Assembly (NCBI GenBank): GCA_036703315.1 | Contig: DATNPH010000110.1 | Coordinates: forward strand, 1-43,519 | DNA length: 43,519 nucleotides | Source of the DNA: DATNPH01 sp036703315 | Lineage (GTDB): Bacteria > Cyanobacteriota > Cyanobacteriia > Cyanobacteriales > Coleofasciculaceae | Direction: 5' to 3' | Part shown: piece after piece, positions 33,879 to 41,533 of the stretch | Layout: the number at the start of each line of letters is the position of its first letter | How positions within the stretch are numbered: position 1 is the stretch's first letter | Translations under genes and position numbers: made by a program | Notes under the pieces: model-generated | Told to the model about the DNA's origin: nothing | What the model saw: only the letters and a program-made list of their open reading frames with translations | Databases searched by the model: none

Positions 33879-36105
33879 CTGTCTCTACATCTTGCCAGTC
33901 TAGGTCATCTTCCAGTTCTTCAGGTTCATTCGAGTAATTGAACATGAAGACAAACTTGCTTTTAGGAAGAATTAACGTAGGCAGGTAAATTGGTTGATCA
34001 TCCCACTTTTGGTTTGCATCACCTTTTTCATATATGACCAAAAGGGTTGGAACATTTGGGTAATCCGTTTTTGGTTTATTCAGCACCCTAGCATTGATGA
34101 AACCAAAGCCTCCCCATCCAGATGGTTCTTGTCGCGTCAATTCTAGCCCCTTACCCGTTCTCCCTCGAACAACATTAAGCCGTCCCTTTAAAATACCTTG
34201 CATCTTCATTTGACAAAGTAACTCTTTAACTCTGTCATCTTCCCAAGGATATCCCGGATGGTAGCGGCTTTTCATGTAAGAAAGAACCTTGATGAGAAAG
34301 TCGATTTCTACTTCGTGGTAGTTGCCTTTCTCACTTATACTCTCGTAATCAGCAAGTAGCTTATCTAACTCTTCTACATTTTTTCTAACTTCTGAAGCTT
34401 TCCACAAAGGATCGCGAGGAAAAATATGCGATCCAGGTGTAAAGACACCAATTGCTGCTGGATTTAGAACATTAGAACGAGTTGCTTTGAGTTGACGACC
34501 TACCCAGACCGGCTGAATCTTAATGTTGCTTGGATCATCTCCGATCGCCTGACGCATCCCTTCATCAGCTTCATGGATAGCGCGGAAGTCCTCTAAGATG
34601 TGCTTGGGCAAGAACAAACGGGTAACATCTTTGAGTTCTTGTCGATAACCAAACATTCTTGCGTGCTGATGCACAGTATCCATTACTTTTTGCTTTGGAT
34701 CGCGCCCGTAGTAAGTGACCATCAACCCATCAATAGTTACACCACGCCCCAAGCGATTTCCTCCAATTAGAATGTTCATTCCTGGGTTGTACTTCGGTTC
34801 TTTATCTGGATTGCTAGCATCAATAACCTTTGGTATTGCATTTCGTAGCTCATGCTCTAGCTCCACAACCAGATTATCGAGTAGTGGTAAGTTCTTTGCT
34901 GTCTTGCCTAACTCCTCATAAGCTTCACTCAGCGACTTTAGAGCCTCTGTTCGCTTGGCAGATGATTCTCCTCGAAGAGCCTTGTCAAGCTTTACAACAA
35001 AGTCACGAATAATTTTTTCCAAATTCCTATGGCTAATCTTCTTGTGATCAATGTGAGCTAGAAAAGAGAACTTAGCATCTTCATTGGGTGCCGATTGCAT
35101 TTTGTAGATTGAGCCTAGGAAGAAACAGCACAAAGCTAGTCGAAGTCCATGAGGAATATCCCAGTTATTACCTGGATTTATCTTTCCTCCCTGTTTTTTT
35201 AAGATATCTAGTTCTTCTGGTTCAACTTTGGTGCAGCAGTATTTACTGTCCTCTGTAAAAAATAAATCTCCTCCCATGTAACTCTTACCTGGTTCAGATA
35301 GAGCAGCACAGAAAACAGGACTGCATGGGTGTCCAAGACTTTGCAGTAGCAAACTTTGAGGAGTTGCGGTAATTTGTAAATAAATATGATTAGCAACTTC
35401 TTCCCGAATCTTGCCTATTTTTTCAAAAATTGCACTGTCTGGAACTATATCTTTTCCCTTTTTGGCTTGCTTGGCTTCGTTGGTATTTGGGCTGGCATTA
35501 TCAGCCTCATCATCAAATATCAGAGTCGGTACGCTTCTGGCTTTAGTAGAGTTGAGAACCTTAAGCAAATTATCGAGGTGCTTTCCATTCTTTGTGGATA
35601 CCAAGACAACACCCGTATCATTGATGTATTCGAGCAGTTGCTGTGCAAATTCTTCTGGATCGCTTCTCCATTGTTCCCAGTTAAAGACAACTGGTCCTCC
35701 TTTGAGCTGATTAGCGAAACGAGCAGCAGTTTGTTTACCGAGCCATGTATTGTCAGATGTCAACACAATGAAGCAACGAAATTGGTTAGCTTGAGCAAGT
35801 GCCAGCGTAGCAATAGTAGTATTAGTCTTGCCGCTTTGGACTTTTCCGTAAATTAATCCAGTAGTGCCATAGGGAATTTTATCATCCTTATTTTGACTCT
35901 TATAAAGCTTACTAACAATACCTGTACCTGTAGATCCAACATCACCAGAACCGAATGTTTTGGAGTAGACATCAACGCAGTTCTGGACAACCTCAACAGC
36001 AGTTTGCTTTAACTGCTCTGCTGCTGTCTCCCCAATTTTACTTCTAACTCGGTCAATAAACTTGTTGATGCAATATGCATCGGTTTTAATAGGAATTTCA
36101 CTCAT
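33868..36105 (-). CDS. Z1-domain superfamily 2 helicase-like ATPase
   Basis: 745 residues. Walker A GKVQSGKTN (88-96), the strand FIVLTSDNTWLGKQT, Walker B LIFDDEAD (195-202) and ITATPQ (motif III-like, about 244-249) form the first RecA domain; GGNRLGRGVTIDGL and DTVHQHARMFGYR are the motif V and VI blocks of the second domain. This is the arrangement of the Z1 family, which occurs in restriction- and defence-type loci beside methylases or nucleases. No methylase or MutL-like ATPase is present. It overlaps the 159-aa gene by eight bases and the Uma2 gene by eleven, so all are one operon. Confidence 0.88.
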   Translation of the reverse strand: MSEIPIKTDAYCINKFIDRVRSKIGETAAEQLKQTAVEVVQNCVDVYSKTFGSGDVGSTGTGIVSKLYKSQNKDDKIPYGTTGLIYGKVQSGKTNTTIATLALAQANQFRCFIVLTSDNTWLGKQTAARFANQLKGGPVVFNWEQWRSDPEEFAQQLLEYINDTGVVLVSTKNGKHLDNLLKVLNSTKARSVPTLIFDDEADNASPNTNEAKQAKKGKDIVPDSAIFEKIGKIREEVANHIYLQITATPQSLLLQSLGHPCSPVFCAALSEPGKSYMGGDLFFTEDSKYCCTKVEPEELDILKKQGGKINPGNNWDIPHGLRLALCCFFLGSIYKMQSAPNEDAKFSFLAHIDHKKISHRNLEKIIRDFVVKLDKALRGESSAKRTEALKSLSEAYEELGKTAKNLPLLDNLVVELEHELRNAIPKVIDASNPDKEPKYNPGMNILIGGNRLGRGVTIDGLMVTYYGRDPKQKVMDTVHQHARMFGYRQELKDVTRLFLPKHILEDFRAIHEADEGMRQAIGDDPSNIKIQPVWVGRQLKATRSNVLNPAAIGVFTPGSHIFPRDPLWKASEVRKNVEELDKLLADYESISEKGNYHEVEIDFLIKVLSYMKSRYHPGYPWEDDRVKELLCQMKMQGILKGRLNVVRGRTGKGLELTRQEPSGWGGFGFINARVLNKPKTDYPNVPTLLVIYEKGDANQKWDDQPIYLPTLILPKSKFVFMFNYSNEPEELEDDLDWQDVETDEA

Positions 36106-36577
36106 GAGTGTTTTCTTTATATGACAAAATTACGTGAGGCCAATCGCTCTGAGGCACAGTCTGCTCCATCTGCTGCCTGCCTGGACCACTTACATGATAG
36201 CTGCCGCGTGTTGACCTAGACACTGATATGTGCTGACCATTAACAGCAGCATCTCTGTCTAAAACACTCCGAAGGCGTTGCTCTGCTATACAGCAGATGC
36301 CGTCTTTGTGACAAATTAAAGCTATGAATACTGAGATATCAGGATACTTACTATGCAGAGTATCTAAGGCTAATTCTTCCTGCTTGCTCAAGGTAAAAGA
36401 CCATGCAGATTTAGGCTTTTTGGAAATCTTGAAGAGAATAGCTGATTGGCTGTAGTCAGTTTCAACTAAATATAGTGAAGGATGTATCGATGAAGCCTGG
36501 ATAATTGTAATTCTGGTTCCATAGTTAATTAACCGCAAAAACGCAGCCCCGTGAAGAAACTCTTGATCATTAATCAT
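36098..36577 (-). CDS. Unknown protein coupled to the Z1 helicase, 159 aa
   Basis: Not recognised. The stop overlaps the Z1 start by eight bases. It has an alpha/beta pattern: LRLINYGTRITII, LYLVETDYSQSAILFKISKKPKSAW (35-59) and a helix SKQEELALDTLHSKY followed by a strand ISVFIALICHKDGICCI (81-97). The E-T-D then F-K-I-S-K-K sequence could be the acidic and lysine part of a nuclease-type core, but this is only a resemblance. The last 40 residues are polar and probably flexible. Two cysteines (95, 96) stand together. Its tight linkage makes it a likely partner of the Z1 ATPase. Confidence 0.7.
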   Translation of the reverse strand: MINDQEFLHGAAFLRLINYGTRITIIQASSIHPSLYLVETDYSQSAILFKISKKPKSAWSFTLSKQEELALDTLHSKYPDISVFIALICHKDGICCIAEQRLRSVLDRDAAVNGQHISVSRSTRGSYHVSGPGRQQMEQTVPQSDWPHVILSYKENTHE

Positions 36578-36723
36578 TGATTAGTCATGGAGGTAGGGCA
36601 GGGATCACACTATTCCATCGCTCCTAAGCTTGCTTTATACGAGACGCGATGGCTCCCTATTGGTCATTTAGGTGGCAATGTGATCGCTTCTTCACAACCT
36701 CCAATAGTTGCCTAGTGCCTGTG

Positions 36724-37110
36724 TCATGCTTGAACTTCCCGCATCTCTTGAGAAACTTGAATTTTCGGCAGTGGTTCTAGTGGAGTAGTCACAGGAGAGT
36801 ATTGGCAATAGCAAATAACAACAGCTTCAAATTCCGTAGTAGGCAGTTCTGTCGTATATTTTTCAACCCTAACCACTTCCCAATCTCCAACTCGGCTGTG
36901 AGTACTGGCACCAGGAAACCTAGAGTCAACAAACTGTTCAATCCTGTGATATTCCCTTAGTCTGTAACCCGGTTCAGGTAAGGGAGAATTTGATGAGTCG
37001 AAGTGTTCGGCAAGAATGTCGGTGATTGCTTCAGTATGGGCTAGTATCCTGTCTTCAACTCCCTGCTCTTCACTCCAGTCCGCACGAAAGATGATGTATT
37101 TTCTGCCCAT
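36724..37110 (-). CDS. Hypothetical protein, 128 aa
   Basis: Not recognised. No signal or membrane segment. The sequence begins MGRKYIIFRADWSEEQGVEDRILAHTEAITDI, then has an aromatic-rich middle (YRLREYHRIEQFVDSRF) and a strand EFEAVVICYCQYSP. It might be a small alpha/beta domain, but no motif can be named. It is three bases after the 64-aa gene and 146 bases before the Z1 operon on the same strand, so it may belong to the same transcript. Confidence 0.62.
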   Translation of the reverse strand: MGRKYIIFRADWSEEQGVEDRILAHTEAITDILAEHFDSSNSPLPEPGYRLREYHRIEQFVDSRFPGASTHSRVGDWEVVRVEKYTTELPTTEFEAVVICYCQYSPVTTPLEPLPKIQVSQEMREVQA

Positions 37111-37113
37111 TAG

Positions 37114-37308
37114 TCAATCCTCCAGATAATTAGGGAATTCAGTTTTGCCCTCAAACACACAATCGTATTTGAGCGTTTTGTCTCTGGTTAGCTCTATTCG
37201 TAGCAATCTCCACTCGTATCTCTTTTCCATCTCGTAGCACCTTCGGCGTTCGGTTACAGAGTGCCGAGAGGCGGGTTGTTCATTGTTATCATCATTGTTC
37301 GTTGTCAT
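37114..37308 (-). CDS. Small hypothetical protein, 64 aa
   Basis: Not recognised. The first 18 residues are Asn/Asp-rich (TTNNDDNNEQP) and probably disordered; the rest is charged and basic (TERRRCYEMEKRYEWRLLRIELTRDKTLKYDC). A second in-frame ATG would start at MEKRYEWR. It lies between the TPR gene (22-base gap) and the 128-aa gene (3-base gap) on the same strand. The close spacing supports a real gene, but the short length leaves doubt. Confidence 0.5.
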   Translation of the reverse strand: MTTNNDDNNEQPASRHSVTERRRCYEMEKRYEWRLLRIELTRDKTLKYDCVFEGKTEFPNYLED

Positions 37309-37330
37309 TGCTCCCCACCCCCTCTAACCT

Positions 37331-38470
37331 TCACCTACCCTTACGATCCCCAATCAACGCTTGAAACCGCTTATTCTTCCGTAGACTATCTAAATCTGAA
37401 TCAGTTCTTACTGCTGGCAAATATTTAGCTGGATTTAGTTTAATTGCCTGTTCTATGTAATTAACAGCTAATGTCACTTTCCCCTGTCGTGCATAACAGT
37501 AACCTTTGTTATAGATAGCGTTGATATGGTTCGGGTTAATCTCTAAAGCTTTCTCGAAATCTGCGATTGCTTCTTTATATCGCCCTAATAAGACCAAGGC
37601 ATAACCCCGATTGTCCCAGGCTTCATAGTTCTCTGGCATATATTTCACCGCTTGGTCATAGCTGGCAACCGCTTCCTTCAGACGATCCAATCGCCGCAGC
37701 ACCAACCCCCGATTATTCCAAGCATGAGACTCATTCGGCTGAAATTCTAGCGCTTTCTCATAGCAAGCAAGTGCCTCTTTCTGTTTGCCTTGCTTGGACA
37801 GCACTGTTCCCCGGTTTATCCAGCTACCCACATGGTCTTGCTTGATTTCTATGGCTTTGTCATAACTTGCAAGTGCCTCTTCCGCTTGCCCCGATGCCAT
37901 TAACACACAGCCTCGGTTGTACCAAACTTCCGGGTCATCTGGCTGAATTTGCAATGCTCTCTCATAACTCTTAATCGCCTGTTTGGGCTTACCCAAATTA
38001 ATCAGCGCATTGCCTCGGTTACTCCAAGCTTTGTAGTAATCTGGGTTAATCTTCAAAGCTTTGTCATAGTCTGCCAGTGCCTGTTGATTTCGACCCAACA
38101 ACACCAGAGAACTACCTCGGCTAGTCATGGCTTCGCAGTGGTCAGGTTGAAGCGCTAAAACTTTGTCAAAACTGGCGATCGCTTCTTCATGTTTCCCCCA
38201 ATCAGACAAGGCAATGCCTCGGTTTAACCAGATCCGAACCTCATCCGGATTTAACTCAACCGCTTTGTCAAAACTTTCAATCGACTCTGTGTAACGCTTC
38301 AAATGCCCCAGTGCAAGCGATCGACAAGCCCAAGCATCAGCATGGTCTGGGGTAAGCTTAACCACATCATCGAAAAGAGCTAGTGCAGCTTCAAAGTCTT
38401 GTGACTCTAAACAGCGCAAACCTTGTTGGAAAATGAATTTAGCAGCGTTTGGGTCAGTCATGGAATGCAA
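37331..38470 (-). CDS. Tetratricopeptide repeat protein, ten TPRs, 379 aa
   Basis: Almost the whole protein is ten TPR units of 34 residues with the A-W-x-N-R-G-x-A-L-x-x-L-G-K-x-x-E-A-I-x-S-Y-D-K-A-L-x-I-x-P-D consensus (10-345), ending with a short capping segment YLPAVRTDSDLDSLRKNKRFQALIGD that resembles the N-terminal module of the Uma2 protein in the next operon. There is no signal, so it is a cytoplasmic adaptor. It heads a same-strand run of genes leading into the Z1/Uma2/RelE block, separated by short gaps, and may be part of it. Confidence 0.88.
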   Translation of the reverse strand: MHSMTDPNAAKFIFQQGLRCLESQDFEAALALFDDVVKLTPDHADAWACRSLALGHLKRYTESIESFDKAVELNPDEVRIWLNRGIALSDWGKHEEAIASFDKVLALQPDHCEAMTSRGSSLVLLGRNQQALADYDKALKINPDYYKAWSNRGNALINLGKPKQAIKSYERALQIQPDDPEVWYNRGCVLMASGQAEEALASYDKAIEIKQDHVGSWINRGTVLSKQGKQKEALACYEKALEFQPNESHAWNNRGLVLRRLDRLKEAVASYDQAVKYMPENYEAWDNRGYALVLLGRYKEAIADFEKALEINPNHINAIYNKGYCYARQGKVTLAVNYIEQAIKLNPAKYLPAVRTDSDLDSLRKNKRFQALIGDRKGR

Positions 38471-38490
38471 GGATTTTAGATTGGATATTA

Positions 38491-38550
38491 GGTATTAAGT
38501 ATTAGTTAGTAGATAGTAGTTAGCCGTTTGCCCACTAACCACTAACCCCT
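38491..38550. repeat. Degenerate heptanucleotide repeats between msrP and the TPR gene
   Basis: The strand reads aagtattagttagtagatag then tagttagccg..cactaaccactaaccc; the units ttagtta and actaacc resemble the exact (aactact)4 array at 19331. I see it as a decayed tandem repeat, with no clear function. Confidence 0.5.
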
Positions 38551-38560
38551 CCTCATTCCC

Positions 38561-39550
38561 TCAAGCATACAAACTCGCCACATATTCCCCATAACCGTTA
38601 TAGGGAAGCGTCGGGCGTTTTTCCCATTTCAATTCTGTTCCCTTGCCAATAAACTTTTCTGTCGCTTGTGACCATCGAGGGTGAGGCTTGGTGGGATTAA
38701 CATTTGCCTCAAAATCGTACTCGTGTGAATCTATCGTGTTCCAAAATGTTGCTGGCTGAGTGTCAAGAAACTCAATTTTGGCGATCGACTTTGCTCCCTT
38801 AAAACCATACTTCCACGGCAACACTGCTCGAATTGGTGCACCGTGCTGATTCGGTAGTAGGTGATCGTAATTACCAATGGCAAAGAATGCCAACTCGTTT
38901 GCCATTTCCTCAAGGCGTAGACCTTCCGTATAAGGCCAAGGCAGGTTTCTGCCCAATGACCAAAACGGACCAATTGTGATTTTAGGATCGTAGTAGGACG
39001 TAAAGCGCACAAATTTGGCTTTATCCGTTGGCTCGACTGCTGCAATCAGCGACTTCATCGGAAACCCAATCCAGGGAATCACCATCGACCAAGCTTCGAC
39101 ACAACGGAAGCGATAAATACGTTCTTCCAGTGCAAAGGTTTTCTTTAAATCGTCTAAGTCGTAGGTACGGGGGTTTTTCACCAAACCAGTCACCTCAACT
39201 TTCCAACCTTGGGTTGGTAACGATTGAGCCGCTTGCCAGATAGATTTGCCACTGCCAAACTCGTAGTAGTTGTTATACTGCCCAGCCAGAATTCGGTCTG
39301 TAGTTGGTCGATCCACGGTAGAGAAAGCTGGATTGCGTTTGGGGGTGCCTAAACTGGCTGTATCCAGGGTAGATGCTAATTTACTGTTTTCGTTCTCACC
39401 TTTTTCACAGCCGAGAATCGGTAGAATACTTACTCCTATACCAGTACCTATCAAAGTTTTGAGGAAGCGACGCCGATTGAGAAACACATCTTCTGGGGTG
39501 ACTTCTCGTTCTGGAATTTCCCAAGATTTTGGCACACGGATAATTGTCAT
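38561..39550 (-). CDS. msrP: Periplasmic protein-methionine-sulfoxide reductase catalytic subunit
   Basis: A molybdoenzyme of the sulfite-oxidase fold that repairs oxidised methionines in exported proteins. The twin-arginine motif NRRRFLKTL (25-33) and hydrophobic GTGIGVSILPIL follow a 24-residue leader and predict Tat export. Cys150 in YRFRCVEAWSM is the molybdenum ligand. The other blocks (GWKVEVTGLV, SLIAAVEPTDKAKFVRF, HGAPIRAVLPWKYGFKG, PTKPHPRWSQATE) are in MsrP order. The membrane haem partner MsrQ is not beside it, so the electron source is unknown. Confidence 0.95.
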   Translation of the reverse strand: MTIIRVPKSWEIPEREVTPEDVFLNRRRFLKTLIGTGIGVSILPILGCEKGENENSKLASTLDTASLGTPKRNPAFSTVDRPTTDRILAGQYNNYYEFGSGKSIWQAAQSLPTQGWKVEVTGLVKNPRTYDLDDLKKTFALEERIYRFRCVEAWSMVIPWIGFPMKSLIAAVEPTDKAKFVRFTSYYDPKITIGPFWSLGRNLPWPYTEGLRLEEMANELAFFAIGNYDHLLPNQHGAPIRAVLPWKYGFKGAKSIAKIEFLDTQPATFWNTIDSHEYDFEANVNPTKPHPRWSQATEKFIGKGTELKWEKRPTLPYNGYGEYVASLYA

Positions 39551-39989
39551 TGGACACCAAAAAGCTTATTGCTGAGTGAAAACCGCTCTGTTACTTAGAT
39601 CCTAAGCGGGATGAGCATCAGCTTGTGTGGTGGTTCCAATTTGTCGCTGCCTATTGCCGTTCTTTTCTGTTAGTGGTTATCCTTCTGGTGAAGGGAGATG
39701 AATGACGCGATCGCGTTAGCTACAGTAGTGCTAAGCGTAGATCGTAAACTTGGTGCATTACTCGTAATAACAATTGTGTTCACTCAGGTAGACCGATTCC
39801 CGTCTCTCTCAACGATTCCTTCGTCGCCAACTGCTTCAAGGTAGCGACAGAAAGGATAAGCGTTAACCACTCTACTCCGACACAATTTGAGTAGCACTCT
39901 CCTGCTTGGTGGACTGTGCCTACTCTACCTGATCATTCCTAACTCACAAAAGCATCCGGACAGCTGTAGCTTAGTCCGGTAGATCATAT
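39551..39989. other. Gene-free region upstream of the GH9 pair
   Basis: About 440 bases between divergent msrP and the first cellulase. It contains a HIP1 site near 39707, and ccggac (39956-39961) with gtccgg (39974-39979), a 6-bp hairpin close to the GH9 start that could be an operator or the tail of an upstream terminator. I found no gene. Confidence 0.6.
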
Positions 39990-40049
39990 ATGTTCCTCTT
40001 CCGGTCACAACACACGGAAACGGGCAATCAAGAATTAAGACTAAGTCAT

Positions 40050-41531
40050 ATGCTTAAAAAACTCAAGTTAGCTAAACTAACTCTTATTTTTTCTCTTACC
40101 CTCTTAATCGTTATATTCAACTCCTTGTCTCTTCAGGCAAAACCATCTATTGCCCAAACAAGATATAACTACGCTGAAGTTCTACAGAAATCAATTTATT
40201 TTTATGAAGCCCAAAGGTCAGGAAAGCTGCCCAAAGATAATCGAGTTAAGTGGCGTAGTGACTCTGCCTTAAAAGACGGAGCTGATAACGGTATTGACCT
40301 AACTGGTGGCTGGTATGATGCCGGGGATCATGTGAAATTTGGTCTTCCAATGGCTTCTACAACTACTCTCCTAGCCTGGGGAGTTATTGAATATCAAGAT
40401 GCTTACAGCAAGAGTGGTCAATATGACTATATGCTCGATAACCTGCGATGGGTGAATGACTACTTTATTAAAGCCCATCCATCCCCAAATGTGTTATGGG
40501 GTCAGGTCGGAAAAGGTAGTTTAGATCATGCTTGGTGGGGACCAGCTGAAAGAATGTCAATGGAGCGTCCCTCCTACAAAATAGACGCCTCCTGTCCTGG
40601 TTCGGATTTAGCCGGAGAAACAGCGGCGGCTATGGCGGCTTCTTCTATAGTATTTCGGAACAGTGATTCCAATTATTCAAAGGAACTTGTACGACACGCC
40701 AAAGAACTCTATGAATTTGCCGATAAATATAGAGGTAAATATTCCGACTGTATTACTGATGCTGCCGAATTTTATAAATCTTGGAGTGGATATAATGATG
40801 AGCTAGTTTGGGGAGCTACATGGCTTTATGCGGCTACTGGCGAACAAAAATATCTTGATAAAGCAGAGCAGTATTATGATTCCTTAAATACCGAAAAGGA
40901 TTCAAATTTAAGGTCTTATAAGTGGACTCATAGCTGGGATGACAAGTCCTACGGAAGTTATGTGCTTTTAGCCAAATTAACGGGTAAGGATAAATATATC
41001 CAGGATGCTGAGCGTTGGCTGAGTTATTGGACTAATGGGTACATGGGAGAAAGAATCGCCTACACTCCAGGGGGTTTAGCTGCACTTGATGAATGGGGTT
41101 CACTCAGGTATGCAGCAAATACAGCATTTTTAGCCTTTATTTACGGAGATTGGGTTAAAGATTCTGGAAAAAAGGAAAATTACTATTCTTTTGCAGAAAG
41201 GCAAATTAACTACATACTTGGCTCAAATCCTCAGCAAAGAAGTTATGTAGTTGGTTTTGGCAATAATCCTCCTACTCAGCCTCACCACAGAAGTGCTCAT
41301 GGCTCTTTATTTAACGCCATGTCTATTCCGGATAAGTCAAGTTATGTTCTTTATGGAGCCTTAGTTGGTGGACCGGATAGAAATGAGAATTATACAGATG
41401 ATCGAGCTAATTTTAAAACTAACGAAGTTGCCGTAGATTACAATGCTGGTTTTACAGGAGCACTAGCAAAAATGTATAGCAAATACGGCGGACAACCGTT
41501 GTCAAATTTTCCTGATTATAACTTTAGATAA
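40050..41531 (+). CDS. Secreted family 9 glycoside hydrolase (endoglucanase type)
   Basis: A cellulase-type enzyme of about 493 residues that should cut beta-1,4-glucan outside the cell. I choose the ATG at 40050 because it begins a signal peptide (MLKKLKLAKLTLIFSLTLLI...SLQA); an in-frame ATG at 39990 adds only a polar leader. The GH9 catalytic parts are intact: GGWYDAGDHVKFG with the two Asp (about 86-98), HHRSAHG in the His block, and NEVAVDYNAGFTGAL with the catalytic Glu near 459. There is no binding module or linker. Codons are AT-rich compared with neighbours. The next gene follows after two bases. Confidence 0.92.
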   Translation: MLKKLKLAKLTLIFSLTLLIVIFNSLSLQAKPSIAQTRYNYAEVLQKSIYFYEAQRSGKLPKDNRVKWRSDSALKDGADNGIDLTGGWYDAGDHVKFGLPMASTTTLLAWGVIEYQDAYSKSGQYDYMLDNLRWVNDYFIKAHPSPNVLWGQVGKGSLDHAWWGPAERMSMERPSYKIDASCPGSDLAGETAAAMAASSIVFRNSDSNYSKELVRHAKELYEFADKYRGKYSDCITDAAEFYKSWSGYNDELVWGATWLYAATGEQKYLDKAEQYYDSLNTEKDSNLRSYKWTHSWDDKSYGSYVLLAKLTGKDKYIQDAERWLSYWTNGYMGERIAYTPGGLAALDEWGSLRYAANTAFLAFIYGDWVKDSGKKENYYSFAERQINYILGSNPQQRSYVVGFGNNPPTQPHHRSAHGSLFNAMSIPDKSSYVLYGALVGGPDRNENYTDDRANFKTNEVAVDYNAGFTGALAKMYSKYGGQPLSNFPDYNFR

Positions 41532-41533
41532 CA

